From assembly GCA_023423015.1 (NCBI GenBank), contig JAFAGE010000102.1:1-19238 (forward strand): a stretch of DNA of 19,238 nucleotides, given 5' to 3'. This stretch comes from Bacteroidota bacterium. Its GTDB lineage: Bacteria; Bacteroidota; Bacteroidia; Chitinophagales; Chitinophagaceae. Under the pieces are notes generated by a model. That model ran no database searches. It worked only from the letters and a program-made list of their open reading frames with translations, and had not been told where the DNA came from. Positions 7,668 to 14,510 of the stretch are shown piece by piece (the stretch's first letter is position 1; each line of letters begins with the position of its first letter). Made by a program: the position numbers and the translations under genes.

Positions 7668-9350
7668 TTGGCTAACAATTTTGATGCAATCGTAATCGGC
7701 TCCGGTATTAGCGGTGGCTGGGCAGCTAAGGAACTTTGCGAAAATGGCCTGAAGACTTTATTGCTCGAGCGTGGCCGCGACGTAGTGCACCTGAAAGACT
7801 ACCCTACTGCTACCAAGGGTCCGTGGGAATTTCCCCATCACACCATCATACCCAAACATATTGCAGAAGCTAATCCGGTAGTTACCCGTTGCTATGCGTT
7901 TAACGAAGCAACACAACATTTCTTTGTTAAGGATAATGAACATCCTTACGTGCAGGAAAAACCTTTCGATTGGGTACGTGGCTACCAGGTGGGAGGAAAA
8001 TCGCTGTTGTGGGCCCGTCAAACCCAACGATGGAGCAAATTCGATTTTGAGGGACCTGCGCGCGATGGTTTTGCAGTGGACTGGCCGATTCGCTACTCCG
8101 ACATTGCTCCCTGGTATAGTCATGTGGAACGATTTGCAGGAATTGCAGGCAATTTCGACGGACTTGAAACTTTACCCGATGGTGAATTTCTTCCGGCATG
8201 GGATATGACCTGTGTGGAAAAAACAATACAAGAACGCATCAATGCGCAGTATGCCGACCGTAATGTGATCCAGGGAAGGTGTGCGCACCTCACAAAGCCG
8301 AAGGAAATCCACTTGCAACAAGGCAGAAACCAATGCCAGGCAAGAAGCAAATGCGAGCGCGGTTGTCCCTACGGCGGGTATTTCAGCTCAAATTCCTCCA
8401 CAATACCCTGGGCACAGAAAACAGGCAATCTTACCTTGAAGGCAAACTCAGTTGTTCATTCGATTATTTACGACGAGAAGAAACAACGCGCATCAGGAGT
8501 TCGTGTAATAGACGCAGAAACAAAACAGGCAACGGAATATTTTGCAAAAGTGATTTTTGTAAACGCTGCCTGCCTTAATTCAAATCTCATTCTCCTGAAC
8601 TCCACTTCGTCGCGCTTCCCGGAAGGATTAGGCAACGACAATGGTTTATTGGGGAGATATGTTGCTTTTCACAATTACCGCGGCACAGTTTTCGCCAGCT
8701 TCGACGGTCCCGACGACCAGTATTACTATGGAAGAAGACCTACTGCGCCTATGATGCCGAACTTCCGAAACGTATATAAACAGGAAACGGATTTTCTGCG
8801 TGGTTACACCGTGCACTTCACCGCTTCACGAGGCCGGGGTGAGCAGAGCAACGCAGGTATTGGCGCAGAATTCAAGCAGGCCATGACAGAGCCCGGCGAT
8901 TGGAGCGTGTTTATGATGATGCAGGGAGAAACGATACCCAAGGAGTCGAATCGTGTTTACCTGAGTAAAGATAAAAAAGACGAATGGGGTATACCGCAGC
9001 TGGTAATAAATGTGGATTATGATGAGAACGATGAAAAAGTTCTTAAAGACTTTCACGAACAGGCAAGTGAGATGCTGCAAAAAGCCGGTTGCACCAATAT
9101 TGTAACACGCGACAGCAAACAAGCACCCGGCCTTGACATCCACGAGATGGGTGGGGTAAGAATGGGACGCGACCCTAAAACATCGCTGCTCAATTCATTT
9201 AATCAGTTGCACAGCTGTAAAAATGTGTTCGTAACCGATGGTGCGTGCATGACGTCGGTAAGCACACAAAATCCTTCGCTTACATTCATGGCCTTCACTG
9301 CGCGCGCTGCAAATTATGCGGTGGAGCAATTGAAGAAACAAAACCTGTAA
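7668..9350 (+). CDS. GMC family FAD-dependent oxidoreductase
   Basis: This 560-residue protein starts at TTG 7668; the only upstream in-frame alternative is closed by a stop at 7656, and the FAD motif follows directly. The dinucleotide-binding motif is AIVIGSGISGGWAAKEL (7-23) with LLLERG (31-36). The second GMC signature region is RGYQVGGKSLLWARQTQRW (104-122). The C-terminal part has LDIHEMGGVRMG (489-500, candidate catalytic H492) and the closing NPSLTFMAFTAR (535-546). A cysteine cluster CQARSKCERGCPYGG (223-237, C-x5-C-x3-C) resembles those in sugar-acid dehydrogenases of the gluconate/2-keto branch. Sugar, sugar acid or another polyol is a likely substrate, not determined. No signal peptide is visible, and the small gluconate-dehydrogenase-3-type partner often found with such genes is absent here. 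PIG-L starts 7 bp downstream. Confidence 0.88.
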   Translation: MANNFDAIVIGSGISGGWAAKELCENGLKTLLLERGRDVVHLKDYPTATKGPWEFPHHTIIPKHIAEANPVVTRCYAFNEATQHFFVKDNEHPYVQEKPFDWVRGYQVGGKSLLWARQTQRWSKFDFEGPARDGFAVDWPIRYSDIAPWYSHVERFAGIAGNFDGLETLPDGEFLPAWDMTCVEKTIQERINAQYADRNVIQGRCAHLTKPKEIHLQQGRNQCQARSKCERGCPYGGYFSSNSSTIPWAQKTGNLTLKANSVVHSIIYDEKKQRASGVRVIDAETKQATEYFAKVIFVNAACLNSNLILLNSTSSRFPEGLGNDNGLLGRYVAFHNYRGTVFASFDGPDDQYYYGRRPTAPMMPNFRNVYKQETDFLRGYTVHFTASRGRGEQSNAGIGAEFKQAMTEPGDWSVFMMMQGETIPKESNRVYLSKDKKDEWGIPQLVINVDYDENDEKVLKDFHEQASEMLQKAGCTNIVTRDSKQAPGLDIHEMGGVRMGRDPKTSLLNSFNQLHSCKNVFVTDGACMTSVSTQNPSLTFMAFTARAANYAVEQLKKQNL

Positions 9351-9357
9351 TCAACAT

Positions 9358-10242
9358 ATGAAGTCAATCCTACGTTGTTTGCCTGTATTAGTGATTGTTG
9401 CATGTTGCAACTTTACGTTCGCACAAACAGGTACACCGCTCCGCGTTATTTTTATTGGTGCACACCCCGACGATTGCGACCAGGATGGCGGAGGAACCGC
9501 AATACTTTTTGCAAAGCTCGGCCACAAAGTGAAATTTGTTTCCGTCACCAACGGAGATGCCGGCCACCAGGAAATGAAAGGTGAGCCGCTCGCCAGCCGC
9601 CGGCTTGCCGAGGCCAAAGAAGCCGGAAGAAGATTCGGAGTGGAATACGATGTACTCGACAATCACGACGGACAACTCATGCCCGACCTGAATGTACGAT
9701 TACAGGTGATCCGAAAGATTCGCGAATGGGATGCAGATATTGTAATAGCACCGCGTCCGAACGATTATCATCCCGATCATCGTTATACCGGTGTGCTTGT
9801 GCAGGACGCTGCTTACATGGTGGCTGTGCCGAATATAGCCCCGGAGGTTCCCGCATTGAAGAAAAATCCTGTATTCCTGTACTTTCAGGATAGGTTCCAG
9901 CGGCCAAACCCATTCCGTCCGGATATTGCAGTCGACATTACTTCCATTTATGATCAGAAGGTTCATGCACTCGATGCGCACGTGTCTCAATTTTATGAGT
10001 GGTTGCCATGGATAGGACATTACCTCGACCAGGTACCAAAAGATACTGCAGCGAGAAAAAAATGGCTGCATACAGAAGCGGCTGTTAAAATAACACCGCA
10101 AGTGAAAGAAGCATTGGTGAAGTGGTATGGAAAAGATGCTGCTTCCAAAGTAAAATACGCCGAGGCGTTCGAAATTTGCGAATATGGCGCCCAACCTACC
10201 GACGAGGAAAAGAAACGACTATTCCCTATGATCGCACGGTAA
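9358..10242 (+). CDS. Secreted PIG-L family deacetylase (LmbE-like)
   Basis: This 294-residue protein has a signal peptide (1-23, ending TFAQ). The metal-site motifs are IGAHPDD (33-39), with H36, D38 and D39 as ligand and base, and NDYHPDHR (135-142), which carries the third ligand region. SRRLAEAKEAGRRFGV (80-95) is the usual helix of the family. PIG-L/LmbE proteins remove acetyl groups from GlcNAc-containing molecules. Cytoplasmic members make mycothiol or bacillithiol, but this one is exported, so an extracytoplasmic glycan or glycoconjugate substrate is more likely. It starts 7 bp after the GMC gene and is probably cotranscribed with it, which hints at a shared carbohydrate substrate. 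Confidence 0.92.
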   Translation: MKSILRCLPVLVIVACCNFTFAQTGTPLRVIFIGAHPDDCDQDGGGTAILFAKLGHKVKFVSVTNGDAGHQEMKGEPLASRRLAEAKEAGRRFGVEYDVLDNHDGQLMPDLNVRLQVIRKIREWDADIVIAPRPNDYHPDHRYTGVLVQDAAYMVAVPNIAPEVPALKKNPVFLYFQDRFQRPNPFRPDIAVDITSIYDQKVHALDAHVSQFYEWLPWIGHYLDQVPKDTAARKKWLHTEAAVKITPQVKEALVKWYGKDAASKVKYAEAFEICEYGAQPTDEEKKRLFPMIAR

Positions 10243-10273
10243 CTCGTTTTTTTAATTTTAAAAAACTTAGAGT

Positions 10274-10774
10274 ATGAGTGAAATCAGATTTGGAATTGAA
10301 TACCTGAAAGAACTCGAAGGCGAGTCCCGGGCCACGAGAAAATGCCTCGAAAGAATCCCTGTAGAAAAATTTAGCTGGAAGCCACACGAAAAATCCATGG
10401 AACTTGGGTACCTGGCCATCCTTGTTGCAGAGATTCCAAGGTGGATCGCAAGTATTGTCGAAGATGGTGTAATTGATCTTGCTACCTATGGTCACCCTGA
10501 AATCAAAACAACTGCTGACCTCGTGAAATACCACGACGATAATATGGATGCTGCACGTCGCGCGTTGAACAACGTTGAAAACGACGCGCTGAAAGAACTT
10601 TTTCATCTGAAAGCAAATGGCGAGACATTGTTCTCTTCATCGAAAAAAGACAACGTGAGCAGCGCCATCAATCACCAGGTACACCACCGCGGACAACTTA
10701 CAGTGTACATGCGTTTGAACGATATTCCAGTTCCCTCCATTTACGGACCATCTGCAGACGATCGTTCATTCTGA
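10274..10774 (+). CDS. DinB-fold protein with an incomplete metal-binding triad
   Basis: This 166-residue four-helix protein has the DinB/YfiT layout. The pattern NHQVHHRGQLTVYMR (133-147) supplies the conserved H134 and H138 of the H-x3-H site on the third helix. The first histidine normally sits in a sequence like LATHLAE near residue 50; here it reads LAILVAE, so a leucine takes its place and the three-histidine site is broken. Members act as thiol-dependent transferases (bacillithiol S-transferase, mycothiol maleylpyruvate isomerase) or have unknown roles. It begins 31 bp after the PIG-L gene across an A/T-only inverted repeat. Its 3' end overlaps the convergent FG-GAP gene by 9 bp. Confidence 0.85.
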   Translation: MSEIRFGIEYLKELEGESRATRKCLERIPVEKFSWKPHEKSMELGYLAILVAEIPRWIASIVEDGVIDLATYGHPEIKTTADLVKYHDDNMDAARRALNNVENDALKELFHLKANGETLFSSSKKDNVSSAINHQVHHRGQLTVYMRLNDIPVPSIYGPSADDRSF

Positions 10775-11893
10775 TTGATTCCAGTATACCTTAAGATTTT
10801 TAGTAGCACGCCCGGCAGCAATGATGTCGGGCTTGCCATTTCCGTCCAGGTCAGCCACCTGGATATCCTCGCAGGCGATGCCGTTTTTATCGAGCCATTG
10901 CCACTGCCAGCTTGTTCCCGTTTGATCTCGCATGTATAAACGGATACCTGTGTTGTTCTGCTCGTCGGGATTGCGCCAGCCTGCCACAACCTGCTCGGCT
11001 CCTGTTCCAAGAAAATCGGCAACGCCCAGTGCATGTCCTTCTTTCAATGTAGAATCGAGTACAGTTCGTTGGTTGTAGTTGTTCCCGGCGTATACCACAA
11101 CCTTGTTGCCATGCATGGGTTCAATGGTAGCAATGGAATTCTTTCCAGGCTTTATTTCACCTGCCCCGTATACAAGCGCGGGCATTTTTTCTCCTTGTGT
11201 CGCTTGCTTCTGACCAGGTTTGTAAATACGAACCCCTTCTTTGCCCGCAATGTATAATTCAGTATTGGAGGAATTTTCACGTACAGCGAAATTGTGCGTC
11301 ATGTGCATATCATCAGCAAGCAGCGTCATTTTCCATTTTACTTTAAGGTTTTTCGGAAACTCATACGCATACACCCGAACTCCAGCGCCTTCACCACCTT
11401 TGTTGTTGCGGCCATGCAGCGGAAGCACTACAAGGTGAAATTTGTTATTCAATTTCACCCATTGCATGCGATGAACAGTGGGCTCATGTGGAAGTGTAAT
11501 GACACCCCACTTTTTATTGAGATCGTTAGGTCGCACTAGAAAATGTACCGAACCTGACTTCGTCGTGTCGCTCGTTTCGCCAGGGTTCCATTGCGCACCA
11601 ACTGCAACTTCCACTTTGCCATCGCCATCGATATCACGTGCAGCGATACATACATTGTCGAATTCAGTTAAGTTCTCTGCGATGATGAATTTCTTCCAGT
11701 CACCATTCCGGTACCATACTATCTGTGTTTTATCAGCAAGCAGAATGTCAGTCTTTCTATCTCCATCAACGTCACCGAGAGCAATACCGTAGCCAATGCT
11801 TACGGCACTATCAATTGTTTGTTCTTTAAAGGGCAGGGTTTGTTGATCAGTTTCAAACAGCAGAGATGCGAACGCAAAAAGGTATGGCAGCAT
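10766..11893 (-). CDS. Exported FG-GAP/VCBS repeat beta-propeller protein
   Basis: This 375-residue protein has a short N-terminal hydrophobic stretch consistent with export (MLPYLFAFASLLFE). It contains several integrin-like blades with calcium-loop sequences: GDVDGDRKTDILLADKTQ near 37-54, RDIDGDGKVEVAVG near 87-100 and DLDGNGKPDIIAAG near 348-361, with less regular copies between (e.g. GVADFLGTGAEQVVAG). The last blade ends at the C-terminus (LKVYWNQ). Such proteins are secreted propellers that bind ligands or partners; no enzymatic residues are recognised. It lies 44 bp downstream of the FocA-type gene on the same strand and could be read through from the nitrite operon, but a functional link is not evident. 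Confidence 0.85.
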   Translation of the reverse strand: MLPYLFAFASLLFETDQQTLPFKEQTIDSAVSIGYGIALGDVDGDRKTDILLADKTQIVWYRNGDWKKFIIAENLTEFDNVCIAARDIDGDGKVEVAVGAQWNPGETSDTTKSGSVHFLVRPNDLNKKWGVITLPHEPTVHRMQWVKLNNKFHLVVLPLHGRNNKGGEGAGVRVYAYEFPKNLKVKWKMTLLADDMHMTHNFAVRENSSNTELYIAGKEGVRIYKPGQKQATQGEKMPALVYGAGEIKPGKNSIATIEPMHGNKVVVYAGNNYNQRTVLDSTLKEGHALGVADFLGTGAEQVVAGWRNPDEQNNTGIRLYMRDQTGTSWQWQWLDKNGIACEDIQVADLDGNGKPDIIAAGRATKNLKVYWNQSE

Positions 11894-11937
11894 ACAATTT
11901 CATTTTATACAACTCTCCGAATGTACAACAATGAGGA

Positions 11938-12738
11938 TTAAGTAAGCGCCGTCTTCTTCCTTCCATGCGTGAGGTACAATGCAAGTCCCGTAAACACAAC
12001 ACCTCCGATGATATTTCCAAAAGTGGCCGGCAACTGGTTCGAGAGCCACCAGTCGCTCCACGTTACTTTTGCTCCCAGCAGCATACCAGCAGGTATAACA
12101 AACATATTTACCACCGCGTGTTCAAATCCCTGGGCGAAAAATATAAACACAGGTAACCATGCAGCGAGAATTTTTCCGAAAGTAGCGCTCGACGTCATCG
12201 ACATCACCACACCCATCGTAACCATCCAGTTGCAGAGTATTCCTTTTGTGATCACTGTAACCAGGCCTGCGCCGCCAAATTGAGAATATCCGGTGGTTTT
12301 TGCTTCCGCAATTTTAATGATCGCATTGGCGAGCGGAACGTTGTCGCTGTGACCAAAATTGGTAAGCGAGATCCAGAAAAGCACTGCATACAGCAACGCG
12401 CCGGCAAGGTTTGCGAGAAACACGATCAGCAGATTTTTCATCATTGCTGAAACGCTGATGCGGCGATCGAATGCGGCAGCCGGAAGCACAGCAAAACTGC
12501 CGGTTACCAGTTCAAAACCCATTAGTACAACAATCACGAAACATGCAGGGAAAATCAGCGCACCAACCAACGCCATGCCTGTTTGAACAGTAGCTGTTAT
12601 GGCCAGGGTTGTTCCAAATCCGAGGATAGCGCCGGAGAGAATTCCGCGAATGGAAAGATCCACCCAGGAAAGTTTGATCTTATCGCTGGCAGATTGCAGC
12701 ATCAGTTCAACAACTTCAGCAGGTTTTTTGTAATCCAT
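11938..12738 (-). CDS. FocA/NirC-type formate/nitrite channel
   Basis: From ATG 12738 this is a 266-residue inner-membrane protein with six predicted membrane segments. An upstream TTG at 12801 would overlap the barrel gene and add 21 charged residues, so it was rejected. FNT family marks are MGFELVTGSFAVLP (73-86, the broken-helix region), NLAGALLYAVLF (110-121), GILCNWMVTMGVVM (167-180), GFEHAVVNMFVIPAGML (204-220), with H207 matching the central pore histidine of FocA (H209), and QLPATFGNIIGGVVFTG (235-251). FNT channels pass small monovalent anions such as formate, nitrite and hydrosulfide. Clustering with nirBD makes nitrite the likely cargo. It is the fourth gene of the run, 14 bp after the barrel gene. 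Confidence 0.92.
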   Translation of the reverse strand: MDYKKPAEVVELMLQSASDKIKLSWVDLSIRGILSGAILGFGTTLAITATVQTGMALVGALIFPACFVIVVLMGFELVTGSFAVLPAAAFDRRISVSAMMKNLLIVFLANLAGALLYAVLFWISLTNFGHSDNVPLANAIIKIAEAKTTGYSQFGGAGLVTVITKGILCNWMVTMGVVMSMTSSATFGKILAAWLPVFIFFAQGFEHAVVNMFVIPAGMLLGAKVTWSDWWLSNQLPATFGNIIGGVVFTGLALYLTHGRKKTALT

Positions 12739-12752
12739 TTTTTTTGGTTTGA

Positions 12753-14099
12753 TTATTTGAAGATGAATTTTGGTTTTACATTCAACATTACATAAGCCCA
12801 ATTGGCTCCCTGCTTCGCATTTGCAACGTTCTTAACCGACGGCGAAGTCAATGCTGCCGTGTTGAAAAAATGGGCGACGCCCCCTTCGAGCGATACATCA
12901 CGCGTTATCAGCCAGTTTGCAATAACATCCACTTCCTCTCCGAAACGCCTGCCTGAAACATCCGGGATAGAAGAAGCACTGCTGAAACTGTGTGCATCCG
13001 CTGTTATGGAAAATCTGCTGGTAGCCTGATACCTGATTTTTGCAAAAACATCAACCAGCCCGCCTTTACCGAATCCGCTTCCGGCATAGAAATAATCCAT
13101 TGCACCCCAAAACTTATGTGGTGTGCCATAAAGCGGATCAAATGTTTTATTAGTTCCTCCACCTGGTGATCCAGATGTAAAGTCGATACCCGCGCCAATA
13201 TTCCATTTCCGGGTCTTGTGGCTTCCAAATGCAGACAAAAGAATCGCGCTCGTTTTTTCGCCAGCGTTGTTTCGGCCAAATTGATAATATGCAGAAGCAT
13301 TGAACACCGCGTGCTCCATACCGGACTCATAATAAAAACCGGTGGTATGACGCGCCCATGTTCCTGCGCGATAATTTTTAACTAGCACATTATTCAAACT
13401 GTCCGTGCTGTAGCGGCTGAACTGATCACTCAGAAATAGAAAGGATAAATGCCCCGACCTGAAAGAACGTGCGGCGTAAAACATCTGCATACTTTTATAC
13501 ATCACTCCCCCGTTTGTCGTGGCCGCATACCCGCTGGGCGAAGTGCTGTTGAACACTGTTCCCGACTGGTTCTCACGGTTTTGGTTAAACGCAAAGGCGC
13601 CGTGTAATCGCCAGCTGTTACGTTCAAATTTTATTAAAGCAGCGTCGTGCCTCCTCGCCTGTTGAAGCCAGTCGAGATTGCCAACCAGCCGTTGGTCGTC
13701 GTACACCAGTTCCTGGCGACCAATTTTCAGTTCCAGCCGGTTTGATTTGTTATTGGTATCCGACAGCAGAACTTCCGCCCAGGCTTCATGCAACATCAAT
13801 CCATTCAATTCCTGCACAGTGTTACGATTAATAGTAGAAACATCCTGGCCCCATATACGCACATCCTGAAGTGAAAAACCTGCCTTGATGCGAGGCATAA
13901 CATATTGCACATTTAACCGCGAACGCTGCGAAACGAAAAATGCTGCATCAGATCCTTTGGGAAGTAGCGTTCCCTGCCCGTCGCGCATTTCTGATCTTGT
14001 GCGTATCTGCACCGACATTGACAATTGTGTAAACCCTTGCGAATGACCGCTGATAAAAATTATAGCCAAACAAACGAAATACATCATGTGTTTTCTCAT
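12753..14099 (-). CDS. Alginate-export-type outer-membrane beta-barrel porin
   Basis: From ATG 14099 this is a 448-residue protein with a signal peptide (about 1-25, ending near QGFTQ). The mature part is dominated by alternating hydrophobic/polar beta strands and ends with a strand closing in aromatic FIFK, typical of outer-membrane barrels. The N-terminal pattern (RTRSEMRDGQG, SQRSRLNVQYV, VRIWGQD, LHEAWAEVLL, RLELKIGRQELVYDDQRLVG) matches the alginate-export (AlgE-like) family as seen in Bacteroidota. Its ATG overlaps the nirD stop as ATGA (14096-14099), a sign of translational coupling, and the nitrite channel gene follows 14 bp later. I infer that it lets nitrite or nitrate pass the outer membrane rather than alginate; no alginate biosynthesis gene is nearby. 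The substrate is not proven. Confidence 0.8.
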   Translation of the reverse strand: MRKHMMYFVCLAIIFISGHSQGFTQLSMSVQIRTRSEMRDGQGTLLPKGSDAAFFVSQRSRLNVQYVMPRIKAGFSLQDVRIWGQDVSTINRNTVQELNGLMLHEAWAEVLLSDTNNKSNRLELKIGRQELVYDDQRLVGNLDWLQQARRHDAALIKFERNSWRLHGAFAFNQNRENQSGTVFNSTSPSGYAATTNGGVMYKSMQMFYAARSFRSGHLSFLFLSDQFSRYSTDSLNNVLVKNYRAGTWARHTTGFYYESGMEHAVFNASAYYQFGRNNAGEKTSAILLSAFGSHKTRKWNIGAGIDFTSGSPGGGTNKTFDPLYGTPHKFWGAMDYFYAGSGFGKGGLVDVFAKIRYQATSRFSITADAHSFSSASSIPDVSGRRFGEEVDVIANWLITRDVSLEGGVAHFFNTAALTSPSVKNVANAKQGANWAYVMLNVKPKFIFK

Positions 14100-14497
14100 A
14101 CGCAATGGTTTGAACAGGTTTGAAGATTTTGATGACTTTCAGAAGGAACAAGTATGAAAACCATATCGTCTTCCACTTTTACAGGGTATGTTTCAATAGA
14201 TAATTCTTCGTCGCTGTTCATGCATCTCCCATCTGTTAGTGAAAATGTTTTCTTGTGAAATGGGCAAGCCACTTTCGGTTCGCCCTGATGTGAGCCCAGC
14301 ATTCCGCGGCTCAAGGCCATCTGCTTACGGTGAGGACACATGTTCTGTGAAGCATACCACTCATTGCGCCGTGTAAAATGAAATAACGCAATCTGCATGT
14401 GGTTGTATTTCACACACACACCACCATCCAGTGGCACATCATTAACATGACAGGCAGCAAACCATCTGCTGTCGTTTTTTGCGGTTGATAAATTCAT
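14096..14497 (-). CDS. nirD: Nitrite reductase small subunit, Rieske-type
   Basis: From ATG 14497 this is a 133-residue protein. A TTG at 14554 would extend it into nirB and is less likely. The Rieske domain carries MCPHRKQMALSRGMLG (53-68) and VACPFHKKTFSLTDGRC (76-92). C54, H56, C78 and H81 fit the C-x-H...C-x2-H ligand set of a [2Fe-2S] Rieske cluster. E. coli NirD has the fold but lacks these ligands, so this subunit probably binds a cluster. It is the partner of the assimilatory NADH/NADPH nitrite reductase NirB, encoded 13 bp upstream. Its stop overlaps the start of the barrel gene by 4 bp. Confidence 0.93.
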   Translation of the reverse strand: MNLSTAKNDSRWFAACHVNDVPLDGGVCVKYNHMQIALFHFTRRNEWYASQNMCPHRKQMALSRGMLGSHQGEPKVACPFHKKTFSLTDGRCMNSDEELSIETYPVKVEDDMVFILVPSESHQNLQTCSNHCV

Positions 14498-14510
14498 GTA
14501 GGAAGAGTTT

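Noticed and set aside
10246..10266. Inverted repeat GTTTTTT/AAAAAAC between the PIG-L and DinB genes as a terminator
   Set aside because: The stem is almost entirely A/T with a 7-bp loop and no GC core, as often happens by chance in A/T-rich Bacteroidota gaps; it is not a convincing intrinsic terminator.
12739..12801. Extension of the FocA-type protein from TTG 12801
   Set aside because: It would overlap the end of the barrel gene and add a basic leader not seen in FNT proteins; ATG 12738 fits the family start.
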